Positions 33,836 through 45,816 of a stretch of DNA of 64,000 bases are shown here, piece by piece (position 1 is the first letter of the stretch; every line of letters starts with the position of its first letter). Both the position numbers and the translations under genes were made by a program. The stretch lies in the NCBI GenBank assembly GCA_950295325.1, contig OX485806.1, forward strand, positions 14,322,001 through 14,386,000. Direction: 5' to 3'. The DNA comes from Polytrichum commune (lineage: Eukaryota > Streptophyta > Polytrichopsida > Polytrichales > Polytrichaceae). The notes below the pieces were generated by a model. That model was not told where the DNA came from and searched no databases. It saw only the letters and a list, made by a program, of their open reading frames with translations.

Positions 33836-36185
33836 CAACTTTTTGGATAATTTAGCTCAAATTTTAAACTTTGATGATTTTTGAGCTCAAATCTTCATTT
33901 TGGTTCTTGAATTAGTGATGAATACTTTCAATTAGTACTTACCAAGTCCAACGAGGGTTAGTAGTTACTAAAGAAAAACATTTTGACTATTGGCCAAGTG
34001 GTTTGATGAAATTGCAATAGACATGTGGGTAATCAAAAGCAACTTTTGAGTTTGGCTATGGACACATGCACCTCTTGATATTTGAGCTCCTGCTTCCCTC
34101 ATCTCTACATAATTTTTTAGGCCATAGTCAAAGGCAATAAGGATCACTCAATATTTGAAATGAAAACACTCGATTAATTTACATGATTGAACCATAATCA
34201 AGGAGATTGATAAGTTCTCTTCATAAGAAAAGAGGAGCCTAATGAGGGCCATAAGCAGAGGAAATGTCGCAAATGGAGTGTGAAGGCCCAAAGCTACAAC
34301 TTGGCTATGGTTTTTGGGAACTCAAAGAGACGTAGCAAGTGTGTTAACCAGTGGCCATGTCATGAGGATAAGAGGAAGTGCCATAGGTCATGCAATGCTT
34401 GGTCACAATGTTTGATTGTCAAATAACCTTACCATTGTCTTTGCACTCTTCTTAAATACCACAATAATGAGAAATTGTACTTATGCAAAGGCATATCACA
34501 AAGCTAATTGAATCCTAAAAATACCAATGAGGATCATGAGTTATATCCACTAAAAGAACGTCATAAAAGTGATAATGGAGATCAAAAATGTATTATTGCC
34601 AAATTTAAATACTCAAGTGTTCACATGAATTGAAACCAAAATCATTTGAATTGAGGAATGAACTATGACATAGGCATATAAACTAATTTGTCTTCCCCAA
34701 TAGTTTTGGAAACTTACATGATGTTGCCCTTCAGTTGGTTTAGGTAAGCACGATTGTCCCACATACTCGTTAAACAAAAGATAAATCAATAAACGCAATC
34801 AACCCGTAGGCTTTGTCCCACAATATTTCTTGATCCACTAAAGTATGAAATAATTAAGGAGAGATTATTGTTCAAATCAAGGTGCCTTTGGCCCTCAATA
34901 CATGTGGTCATTGGTTACACATAAAGACTATTGATGAGTTGTGACTCCTTGTATTAAAAATCCACGGTATAGCAAGTCGTTACTACTGGACTATGGCTCG
35001 CTTTAAGGGAGAGACCGCGCAATTACATGTATTGCATTGAATGACCCTCATAATCCACTCCTTAATCTCATAATTTTCTAAGATTCATATGAAACAAAGT
35101 CTTACCTAGATTTGGTACCCAAATCTCATTATAAAGTTGTTGTGATCTATCAATTAACCTAATGTAGTCTAATCTCGTTAATACAACACTCATTTATACC
35201 ACACCCTCGATATTATGACACATTTTTGTGCAACCAAACTTATGCCCCCTTCCCACCTGACTTTAGCTAAGACTAAAATTTGGTTATGAAAACCCGGCCT
35301 TCACACCATTGACATAGTCTAGTGCCGAGCCTAGTTGGCAAATGATGTGGCATGGCTTAAAAGTGGAGGTTTTAAGCCTCAAGCACCGACCCTCCCATCG
35401 GTACCTAAACATTAGGCAAGAATGTAAGGTAGGGGCAGCTATTTCCGTCCAAATTTCAGATGTGCCTAGTTGGGATGCTAAAACTATTTTTTTATAAATT
35501 TTGAGCGCTCCGCAAAGCTGGTGCAAGAGCAACTATGAAAAAATAAAAAAATTCCAGCATGTTTATGATTTCCTACAAATTTTTAAAGGAAACCTTGTAG
35601 AATGACCAACACTCGCACATAGGGTACGTGGTATATCCACAGGGTGGATTTCTAACACCGACCGCTGGCAGCCAATGAAATGTTGGCAGCGCTGTGAACG
35701 GTAAAAGCACCTTGATAGGTGCTTTTGTAAACCCAGGTAAAAGCACCTAAAAAGGTGCTTCCGACATAGGGGTCGACTTTAGGACCTGCACGGAAATTGC
35801 CACCCCTACCTTAGGACCTTTAAAAGTGTCGCCTCCCGCCCTTGTGATTGGTTGATTTTCAGTCTTAGCTATGAGGGCACGAGGAGCTCCATTAACAAGA
35901 AAACGGTAGAACCATGAGGCTCTGTCCTTTACTATGAAATACTACAATTATAGTTGTTCACTTTGCTCGTGCCAATCCATGGCTATCTACTATACCAAAC
36001 TTTTATTGGATTTTGTGCACCTTCTTCTCAAATGCAGGTCAAGAATTGAAGCTACCCATTTATTACCTGAAATTTTTAGAATACATAATCAAGAACTGCC
36101 GAAATAACTATAGTTAACTAGATTTCTTTCAATGCATTTTAGGAAGCAATTATAGTGTTATATATATACACACATATATATAATT
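33836..36185. other. Intergenic; inverted repeat 35425-35816
   Basis: No gene recognised. TAAGGTAGGGGCAGCTATTT then CCGTCC at about 35427-35452 pairs with ACGGAAATTGCCACCCCTAC then CTTA at about 35791-35814. Inside lies a perfect hairpin AAAAGCACCT-TGAT-AGGTGCTTTT near 35703-35726. This may be a small foldback element of about 390 bp. Confidence 0.4.
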
Positions 36186-36192
36186 TTAGTTA

Positions 36193-36480
36193 ACATCCAT
36201 ATTAAATAAAGTGGACCAAAAATAACAAGAATAAGTAATGTCCAAGTGTGAACGCAAAGTGGTTAGGAAATTTGCTCTTGAAACGAAGAAGTTGATGCAT
36301 AGTCTCTGTCCTACAAACAGAGCCAATAAACTATAGATAACATCCACATTACATAAAGTGGACCAACAATAACAAGAATAAGTAACATCCAAGTGTGAAC
36401 ACAAAGTGGTTAGGAAATTTGCTCTTGAAACGAAGAAGTTGATGCATAGTCTCTGTCCTACAGACAGAACCAACAAAAAA
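36193..36480. repeat. Two-copy tandem duplication, 147-bp period
   Basis: Copies start at 36193 and 36340 with ACATCCAYATT and share AAAGTGGTTAGGAAATTTGC then TCTTGAAACGAAGAAGTTGA without change. About ten differences separate them. The open minus-strand frame is a translation of the repeat. Confidence 0.88.
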
Positions 36481-37860
36481 AAACCAATGGTAAGATAGGT
36501 GCACGGGGAGGCCACTTCATTGTCAAGTTGACACCACGTGTGGACAAAGTTTGCTACCCCTATATTACATGCCATATATAATTTAAAAATTTACGATATT
36601 TTTTCTATATATACATAACCATTGATAGTATCTTTTGTATACTTTTTTGAAATTTATAGTCATCTTTATTTTTTTTAGTAATTGTTTTAGTTCAATTCTG
36701 TGTCATTCTAGTTAGAAATGGTATGTTTTATGAAAAAAAACAAATCATCAAATTTAGTTACCACTTTTGACTATGTCATAGGTACTGTGTATATCTACTC
36801 ATGAAAAAAATTTGATAAAATTTTGACCCATTTTGGTGGTGCAACTTACCAAAAGAAGATTTTTTTTGGTCGCACGTCGTGTTCAACTTGACAATGGAGT
36901 GATCTACCCGTGGATAGGTGAGTTGTAGTAAGGCATTTGGGGATGGGACAAAAACTACCCAACATTCATTGCTTGGTAGATAAAACCATGAACATGTGTG
37001 AAAGCTACTTAACTAAAGCCTACATGAAAATCTTTGGAGCAAGTTCTTATAGGTGCATTGGGATAGCCGGATGCCTCTGCTACGACCGAGGGAGCTTTAC
37101 CCGATTTTTAGGAAATACTTTGGTTATTTGGTAAAGTCAGGTGGGAAGGAGGCATTATTAGTTTAAAACTCCCTCGTTTATATGACTATGACACTCCACT
37201 ATGCAACATTTAGAATCTCCATTTTGTCATATTAATGAGGTAGTTAATGCTATAATTTTTTTTCATCTATGTTATGTACATCTAAAATACAACCATTTTC
37301 ACTTGGGATTACTTAGGAACTTCACTTACCATTGAGAACTTAATGATAATTAGGGTTACTAGTGCAAAATGGACATGGATAGGGTTAGATTGGTCTCCTG
37401 CCTAGTATGTTGCTAAACATCATGCATCGATCATTGTTGTCTAGTTTCCTATTAAAAAATTCTTTATATTTTGGTGTTAATGAAATTATTAGTTTTCGAA
37501 AGTTAGTAGGGAATTTAGATAAGATGACAATTGCTAACTTGAGTAGGCAACACCAAAGATCTTTGGACTCTTATTCTAGGAGTTCTTGAGAGTATTTGTA
37601 TTTGTTTGGAGTTATAAGTTATTTTTTCATACCATCTATATTGCTTAAACTTGTTGTACATATATTTTAAGCTCATACTACTTATGTTTTCATATTTCCT
37701 CGATAATACGACAACTTTATGTCATTTGTCATATTAATGAGAAGACAACACCTCGATAATACGATTTTTTGTGTTTCCCAAACGTGCCATCCTAAAGAGG
37801 GAGAACAATAGTGACACTTAGAGTTCAATCTGACATTTATTTAGTCTTTCCTATGTGGTT
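36481..37860. other. Intergenic, left flank of the copia element
   Basis: AT-rich with no supported gene. The insertion target TTGTT ends at 37865. Confidence 0.4.
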
Positions 37861-37865
37861 TTGTT

Positions 37866-38259
37866 TGTTAAGAGTGAGAAATATAGGAACACAGTGAAGC
37901 AGAGGTTTGGTGCTAACTCAATCTCTTAATTTGATTTCCTTAAGCTTGAACTGATCATTATATACAAGCTGGGGTACCCCTGGAGCTAGGTCCAGGTGGC
38001 TACACCTGGGCGCATCGTAGACTGGCAACCTCGGTGGAATCTGATTGCTTGAACTCGGACTGCTACACACAGCCTGAGACTCTTGACTAACCTGTCATGT
38101 AATTACTATAGATACCATGGACCAGGGGTTATAGGAGCACGACCGCCTCCCGACGGCTGCTCACTATTAATGCTGCTAGTACCCATGTGGGGTTAATCAA
38201 TACCTATTAGCCTTTTCTCCTAGGAAGGTTAACTAGACGTTGTACTTATCTCCTTAAAA
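37866..38259 (-). repeat. Copia 3' LTR, 394 bp
   Basis: Begins TGTTAAGAGTGAGAAAT on the plus strand. By eye it differs from the other LTR at about 33 of 394 positions with no indel, mostly transitions. The polypurine tract lies just inside, at 38260-38272. Confidence 0.93.
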
Positions 38260-38471
38260 CTCCTCCTCAACCTATCGTTAACCTCATTAAAAACTTTATC
38301 AAGTACAACCCGAGTCGGGATAAAACCTTGACAAATAAAAAAATGTTAACAATCAAATGAGGTTAAGTCTTGGAGTGATCTCATCCCGGCTGCATAGATC
38401 AACTTCTTATGCTTATAAGCCGGGAGGGCTTTACTTAGCATATCGGCTATATTGTGTTCCGATTCTTCTTT

Positions 38472-41400
38472 CTAAATCTCTAATTGCCCTTTATCTATCA
38501 AATCTTGAGTAAATATGAAAATATGAGGACTTATGTGCTTGGTCTTATCGGCCTTGATGAATCCCGAAGACATTTGCCTAATGCAAACGGCATTGTCTTC
38601 GAAAATGGTTATCCGCTTCTCTTCCTCATGGATTTTGCATTGTTGATTTAGAATCCGCTTCATCGTCCGCAACCAAACACATTCGCGAGCGGTTTCGTGG
38701 AAGGCTAGCAATTCTGCGTGATTTGTCGAGGTCACGGTCACGGTCTGCTTAGTCAATTTCCATAAAATCGGGACTCCACATTTGAGGAAGATGTAGTCAG
38801 TTTGTGATTTTCTTGCATTGGGGTCAGTCTTGAAGCCGGAGTCTGCAAAACCTTTTATTTCGGGTTGGTTAGTCTTTTGGTAATACAACCTGAGGTCGGA
38901 TGTATCTCGTAGATACCTTAGCAGGTGCTTAACTCCATTCCAGTGCCTCATAGTCAGATTTTGGCTATGTCTAGCCAATATGCTAGTGCCAAAAGCAATG
39001 TTGGGCCTGATATAGGTTGTGAGGTAAGTGAAAGAACCAACCGCTGTGAGGTACTTTTGCTTATCTAATATCTCCTCCTCCTCCTCACAAGGTTGGTACG
39101 GATTGTCGTTGATCTTGTTACGTCCGACCATTAGAGCTGCCAATGGGTTAGATTGATCCATTTGAAACATCTTTAAAACAATCTGCACATATGCCTATTG
39201 ATGTAAAAAAATCTCATTCGGCATGTGGTGGACTTGGAGTCCCAAGCAAAACGTAATTTGGCCTAGATATTTCATGTCAAATTTTTTGGTTAGGATATAT
39301 TGGGCGAACTTATACATATCGGATATCCCGATAATATTTAAGTCATCTACATAGGCAACCAATATCACAAATCCAGAGTTTGTGCAATATGTGAAAATGT
39401 AAGGTAAGATGATATTATGAATGAATCCTTGCGATATCGAGAAATGATAAAGATGGTGGTACCAAACTCGGCCTGATTGTTTCAGTCCATTCAGGGCTTT
39501 ACAAATCCTTAAGCCCGTGAATTTTCTCGGTTTTGGTTTAGGTACAGATTTTAGAAATCCGGGTGGATGTTTTATATGTAGGATGGAGTTCAGGGTACCG
39601 TGGAGGTACGCGGTGACTACATCCAACAAATAAATCTTCAAGGAAATATGGATTGTCAAAGCGAGGAGGTACCTAAATGAAACACAATCCATTACGGGTG
39701 AGTAAGTTTGGTCAAAGTCTACACCCGGCCTTTGTGTGAATCCTTGAGCAACTAGCCTAACTTTGTACCTTATGACTCAACCTTAGAAGTTTAGCTTGCG
39801 GGTGAATATGAATTTATGCCCTATAGGTGGTTTCTCTAGGTCGGTTGAGATTTCAACAAAGACATTGTATTTCCTTAATGATGAGTATTCGGCCTCTAAG
39901 GCCAACTTCTATTGTGGCCAATCCGGCCGTTTCATTGCTTGATCCAAGGTGGTGGGGTCCGATTTGGAAATCGAGTCTAGGGACTCGGTTGTGAAATGAA
40001 CCTTAGGTTGTTTGGATAATTTCGTGGTTGATGGCTTTAAGGAGGGCCGTTTTTTAGGTAAGGTATTCCCGGTTCCAAGGATGGGGTTTCGGATGATACG
40101 TTGTTTGGTTGAAAAACCGTCCGCGATGTTTTCGGCTAAGCATTTGAGGTGGATAAGTTTTGTGGTTTCCGTGTTGGTAAAAAATGTGGGTGGGTCGGGG
40201 TTCATGGTTAGGGTCTCCAGTGTATCGAAGTTGAGAGGTGGTGAACGTTTGGGCGAGGATAAGGTTGGAAAAACATGGTCCAAAAATTTGCAATTTGCAA
40301 ATCTTGCTTTGAGCAAGGCCCCGGTTGATGGTTCAAGGTACCGGATAATGGATGGGGAGTCTTATCCAACATAGATATCTTCTTGTCGATTTGGCCCTAT
40401 CGTGTGCCGTTTGGAATCGGATAAGGATACCCAAACTTGGCATCCGAATACTCGGATGTGGGACACGTTAGGTTGTTTACCGGATAACAACTCGTAAGGG
40501 GTTTGAACGTTTAGGAGGGTAGGTCTTAGTCGAAGTAATGCAGCGGCATTAAGCACCGCATGGCCCCACATATTGGATGGTAATCGAACGTGAAGTAGTA
40601 TTGGTCTAGCAACCAATTGGATTTTCTTCACAAATGCCTCGGCTAGGCCGTTTTGGGCATGTTCGTACATAATCGAGTAGGTTAGGTTGATCCCGGATGT
40701 CGTACAATAGTCTTCAAAGGCATGGGATCAGAACTCTTGGGCATTGTCCATCCTAAGGAATTTAATGGGATAATCGAAAAAATGGTTTTTGTATTGGAAT
40801 AGGATGGCTAAAATTTTCGAGAAAATCATGTTCCGGGTGGATAGGAAGGATACTTCAAGGTGGTTTCCCGAGGCGTCGACCAAAACGAAGTAATATCGGA
40901 ATGCCACCGATGGCGGGTTTATCGACCCACAAACATCTTCGTGGATCATGTAAAGTGGCAGGGATAATTCCGTAGGTAAAGTCCAATTTGAAGGTTTTTA
41001 GATGAGTTTGCCCTGAATGCAGACTACGCAGTCGTGCATTTTCCCGGCATCAGCTGCCATTAGGTTATGACCTTGGATCAAGGGGATCATCCCCCTGAAT
41101 ACCATTGTTTCCGGATGTCTCAGTCTCATATGCCACATATCGGGCTTGACGACTTTAGTATCCATTGATACCCCCTGCGTCAGGTTGCGCTCCGCGTTGG
41201 GATCTCCCTCCCAAGTGGCCATGCATACCTCTTCCACACCTAGGGTGGAGCTAGATGCCAATGGGTTTTATGACAACCTTGTACATGCCGTCGACTCCGG
41301 CTTTTGTGGTGGCACGGACCTTTGGCCCTTGCTTAAGCTCTAAGACCTCTTCAACGTTCTGCATTGCAGTGCAGACGTGGATATTTCTCGCCCTCAGATC

Positions 41401-41667
41401 CCTGTAGCTGATCACGCTACGAGACGCATCTGGGGCGTACATTGCCTTTTCGCAATTGAGGGGAAATCCCCTGGGCAATATGACAGTTGCCCAGTCCTCT
41501 CGAAACTTCATGTATCGACTTCCGACCATTGTTAAGATTTTGCAATGGGACCATGACTTCTCATTTTGGAAATGGAAGAATTCTGTCTTGGTTAGGATAG
41601 TGTGGGTGGAGGCACTATCTAGGAGAGCCACGTCCGGGTTTGACGTTGGCTGCTCATAGATAGTCAT
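38472..41667 (-). pseudogene. Copia pol remnant: protease, integrase, reverse transcriptase, RNase H
   Basis: Broken into at least seven open stretches. Protease is at 41667-41251 with the DSAS active-site motif (LLDSASTHTIL). The pre-integrase segment (41261-40998) shows WHMRLRH and CVVC. Integrase pieces (40949-40728, 40670-40362) retain the DVCG, RMDNAQEF and NGLAEAF parts of the D-D-E core. Reverse transcriptase (39692-39195) has LLDVVTAYLHG and the catalytic YVDD. RNase H (39188-38472) has FADSGF, STNHAELLAF and FEDNAVCI. In-frame stops and shifts separate the blocks, so no polyprotein can be made. Confidence 0.92.
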
Positions 41668-41718
41668 GTAATTTTCAACATCGTAATCTAAGGCATGTGG
41701 GTCCGAGGTTTCAAAGTT

Positions 41719-42828
41719 TTAGTTTTGATGTGGCCGGTTGCGAAGTTGTTGAAGTTCTCTATACATCTCTACTAGGTGTTGAGATGCCTTACAGTCTTTT
41801 GCAAAATGGCCCTTACGCCCACACTTATGGTAGTATCCCGTGACCGGCTTATGCTGATCGGGTCTAGGTGGGAAATTCCTAGGTTTGTGTGGGTTCCTTG
41901 TTGCGGGGTTTCTATGCCATTTGAGTTGGGGTTTGCAGAGAGAACCTCGTGGGGGTCTTCTGGATGCCTCGGCGACGTGTACCTTGGCGTGGTGGTCCGT
42001 GAATTGACCGTGTCGCTGCGGTCCAGCTCCTCCCGCAGGTACTATGGCTCCCGCCGGTCCACTAAAGTCCTCTGGTGCGACCTCCTCAACCTTCGCAATG
42101 GTGTTGTGGACCTCCCGTGCGGGCCTCGACTCCGCGTTTCGTAACATGATTTGGTGATGCTTATCGGCTAGCAGCAGGTGCGACATTAGCTTCAAGTGTT
42201 TTTTAAACTTCATATTCATGTATTGTTGTGACAAAATGGCCGTTGCGGGGGGGAAGGTCGAGAGGGTTTTCTCGATTAGCTCCGCGTTTGTGATGTCTTG
42301 GCCGCACAACCGAAGTTGAGTTGTGATCCGGTGTAGCTCCGAGTTGAATGCAGCGAAGTTCGGGAAGTCTAGTACTTTGATGTTGGTCCAGTTGGCCCGA
42401 GTTTGTGGCAGGAACAATGTTTATTGGTGGTCGAACTGGGCGTGAAGTTGCGCCCACAGCTCGGCAGGGTCCTTGATCTGCAGGTATTAGAGTCGTAATG
42501 CGTGGTCGAGGTGGCGTCGGAGTACCATCAGTGTGTGCCATTTGGCTGCTGGTGGGATCGGTGGTGTGGCGTCCGCTGGTGGAGTGCTTGTGCTTGTGCT
42601 TGGTGGTGGTGGGGTTAGAATCTTAGCTAGGTCCTCAACACTCAGGAACACTTTAGCATCGTTAATCCATTCTAAGAAATTTGACCCATCGGAACTTAGA
42701 GGTGCAAACATTAAGGTGTGCATTTTGGATTCCGTAAAGCTGGCTTTTGTAGACATTGACTCTATCCTGGTGTGTATGTAATCCATTGGTAAAATAAAGA
42801 TTTGCTTTGATGAGACAAGGGTACACAC
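41719..42828 (-). pseudogene. Copia gag remnant with a mutated zinc knuckle
   Basis: Three overlapping frames together give a gag protein: an N-terminal part starting near MDYIHTRIESM and MHTLMFAPLSSDGSNFLEWI (to 42487), then a frameshifted centre, then 42417-41719 with IEKTLSTFPPATAILSQQY, typical of copia gag. The CCHC knuckle reads YHKCGRKGHFAKDC, so the first Cys is Tyr, consistent with a TGC to TAC change. A TAG stop ends the frame at 41719 before the protease. Confidence 0.88.
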
Positions 42829-43941
42829 GGACTAGGATCTAAATACGGTTAATTGCTATTGACTAGAATTACAGAGTAATGTGACCAGAAATCTAAGCAA
42901 AAATACTAAGTCTATATGGTCTGAAACTGGGTTTATATCAAAAAGTGTCTACAGGTGGGTATTCGGTCTATACAGACTGTATAAGTGTATAAGAAGTACA
43001 GACAGATATTGACAGACAACATATATACTATCTCTAGTATATACAAAGTACTATTACTAGTATAGGCAGAGTTTGTTATCAGTCAAAGTATACTGATTAA
43101 AAAATGACGAGGTAGAAAGTGAGGTGGCTTACCTTAGGTAAGTAAAGACTCCAAGAAATGAAGTAAGACCGAGCTTCTGTTGGTAATCGTCTAACCAGAA
43201 AAAAAAATAGTCAAAATGAAGTTGTCTTCAACAAAATGGGCTAAGGTAGTTGTGACTTACCTTAGTGCGGGTAAATAACTCAAAACGTATTAGTAAAGAA
43301 AATCGGTTTTAAGTAAAAAAAAAACTCAGGAGGTAAGTGTACTAGTCTATATATATAAGCAATACATACAATCTCTGAAATCAGAATAAGTGGGATAGCC
43401 TATCTATGCGGCATATTTCAACAAAGAGGTAAAATATATAGTCAAATAGTAAGGAAGGAATCAGGAACATATATATATATATATATATCCTCAAGGTGTT
43501 AGTTTCGGAAAAAAAATTGGCAGCATAACATTTTTATATGAGTTGGTAGCCTAGGTTTGGACATCATTTCAGTACTCGGGAACTCATGACTTCTCTATGG
43601 GTATACTTCTGGAGTGATTTTGGCAGCATAATTGTACTATCAGAGTGGTCCGGAATGTAGGAAATAGAGATAGGAGATGGATAAGTGAGTTCAGATGTAG
43701 TAATTGTCTACATACAGCAAAGAGAGATAACTTTGATCCGAGGTAGAATAGGCTTTCCTATAGTAGCTCAGTAGTAAAAACTATCTGGCTGGAGGTAAAG
43801 ACCTTCTGATATATACGTATACAAGCTAAGTATGCATATCTATCTAGTGATCTCTCAAAATAATCACTCAAGTGCTCTCAAAAGTGAGTAACTAGTAATC
43901 TGAAGCAAAAGAATGAGGTGCCAGGAGCAGTGCTGATAACG

Positions 43942-44335
43942 TGTTAAGAGTGAGAAATCCAGGTACGCAGTGAAGCAGAGGTTCGGTGCTAACTCAGTCT
44001 CTTAATCTGATTTTCTTAAGCTTGAACTGATCCTTATATACAAGCTGGGGTGCCCTTGGAGCTAGGTCCATGTGGCTGCACCTGGGCGCACCGTAGACTG
44101 GCAACCTCGGTGGAATCTGATTGCTTGAACTCGGGCTGCTACACACAACCCGAGACCCTTAACTAACATGTCAGGTAATTACTATAGATGCCCTGGACCA
44201 GGGTATATAGGAGCACGACCGCCTCCCGGCGACTGCTCACTATTAATGCTGCTAGTACCCATGTGGGGTCAATCAATACCTATTAACCTCTTCTCCTAGG
44301 GAGGTTAACTAGAGGTTGTACTTATCTCCTTAACA
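43942..44335 (-). repeat. Copia 5' LTR, 394 bp
   Basis: Starts TGTTAAGAGTGAGAAAT and ends CTCCTTAACA on the plus strand. The primer-binding region (coding strand TTATCAGCACTGCT) lies just left of 43942. The 43.1-43.9 kb leader between LTR and gag is AT-rich with an AT microsatellite near 43469-43489. Confidence 0.93.
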
Positions 44336-44340
44336 TTGTT

Positions 44341-45154
44341 AAACGGAACCCAATCCAAGAACCTATCTACATAGTGGATTGTGATTGAGCCAATAGATAG
44401 AAGATTCATAGTAGAACCAAAGATAGAGCTATAAATAAAAACCTTTAATTATATGAGAAATAGAAAATAAAAGTAGTGTTTTGACATAAAAGGGAGCTTA
44501 GGAGAGGAGAAAGGATCCTATGGTTAGGTGGTTCGAACTCATGGGCAATCACAATCTTGTGGTTAAGTTGTAAAGTTTTTGTCATGTACAAAGTTGGAAC
44601 TTCACAATCCAGTGTTTATGTGCATTCTAGAAACATATTATTTTTGGTGATAAAAACAATAAAAAATAAAATGTGCCAGATATCCAACCTCTTATGTCAA
44701 TACAAGATACCAAAAACACATTTTTTAAGTTATGAATAACCATGTCAAGGGAGATTGACCTTGCACCATGGTAGAAAGTCTTTCTAGATATAAATTTAGC
44801 AACGCTTGATGACCAATCACAGTGCTCTACTTACACGGTCATCGAACGTCTTGGAACATTTCATGACTCTCAAACACCAGAAAGACGAATGACAAAATTT
44901 CCTTACCACATTACCTTCTTCGTCACAAAGCCCGGATTGCAATTGGTGACAAGTTTGTTGGGTTCTCATCCTCGTGTCCGAGCCATGACCTCCTACTGGA
45001 ATACTTTACCCAAACCTCCAATGTCTGAATTGCTGTTTGCACTCACACTCAAGGCTCTGATTTGCAACATCGGACAACTGAGACCGGCCAATGTTGCATG
45101 TGAGAGCTATTATGTGACTGTAATTCGTCTTTTCACATGTTGACAATGGATAAA
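44341..45154. other. Intergenic, no gene recognised
   Basis: A frame at 44889-45143 has no recognised similarity. Nothing else stands out. Confidence 0.4.
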
Positions 45155-45745
45155 ACTTAGGAAAAGGATTGACAACTTCCTCATGCGAAAACTGTCACCC
45201 TTAAAGCCAATTCATACTCAAAAACCAGCAGATTCTTGCGAAATCGTGAAGAAAATCCCAATACCCATGCATGAACAGGCGGCTACACTACAATCACAGA
45301 AGTGACTCATCATTACAATAGATGGAATGTGCCGCTTGAATTCCTAGATTCTTTAAAACCCTTCCATTTCATAGGGTTTCCACATGGTAAGTGTGTTTTA
45401 TACTTTTTGAAAAGGCAGAACTAGAGCCTTGTGTCTATCGCCTTGAGGACTTGAGCCAAGGCTGAAAGGGACTACAACTTCCGAATGAGAAAACTGTCAC
45501 CTTTTAGTATTTGTTGATGAGAGCCAGATAATTTAGCTCTGTCGACAATTGTGCACCTACCACACAATTGCTGCTTTATTTTGTGAACTCGAGTACTTAA
45601 CTTTACTGTAAACTAACGAAATTCAGCCTCCCTTTGAAGGCAGTTTCTTGCAACAGGCGGCTAATCTGTAAGCACAGAGTAACAGAAATGAATCATCATC
45701 ATGTAAAGTTTCCTGCTTGAATCCTTGTGTGATCTAACTTAACTA
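45155..45745. repeat. Degenerate direct duplication in the 3' flank of the ubiquitin-like gene
   Basis: 45155-45345 and 45465-45730 share in order GACNACNTCC, then GAAAACTGTCACC, CAGGCGGCTA, AATCACAGAAGTGACTCATC (second copy CACAGAGTAACAGAAATGAATCATC), and a GCTTGAATCC tail. The second copy lies just past the stop codon at 45817 and probably contains the 3'UTR, so the first may be a leftover duplicated gene end. Confidence 0.6.
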
Positions 45746-45816
45746 AACTATCTGGAAAGGAGTAATTTCTTGAGCAATGGGCAAAAGAAGCCCGCCGAAC
45801 TCGTCTTCATCTTCAT

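Larger units (their letters stand above)
37866..44335 (-). mobile_element. Full-length but inactive Ty1/copia LTR retrotransposon, 6,470 bp
   Basis: Two LTRs of exactly 394 bases (37866-38259 and 43942-44335) flank minus-strand gag and pol, and the element is bracketed by a 5-bp duplication TTGTT (37861-37865 and 44336-44340). Ends are TG and CA, except the inner CA of the left LTR, which reads AA. On the coding strand the region after the 5' LTR has TTATCAGCACTGCT, resembling copia primer-binding sites, and the polypurine tract GAGGAGGAG precedes the 3' LTR. Domain order protease, integrase, reverse transcriptase, RNase H marks copia. Stops and frameshifts in gag and pol show it cannot move on its own. 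Confidence 0.95.

Noticed and set aside
44515..44550. GGTTCGAACTC, resembling a tRNA/SINE B box
   Set aside because: No matching A box, cloverleaf or poly-A tail was found, so it is probably chance.
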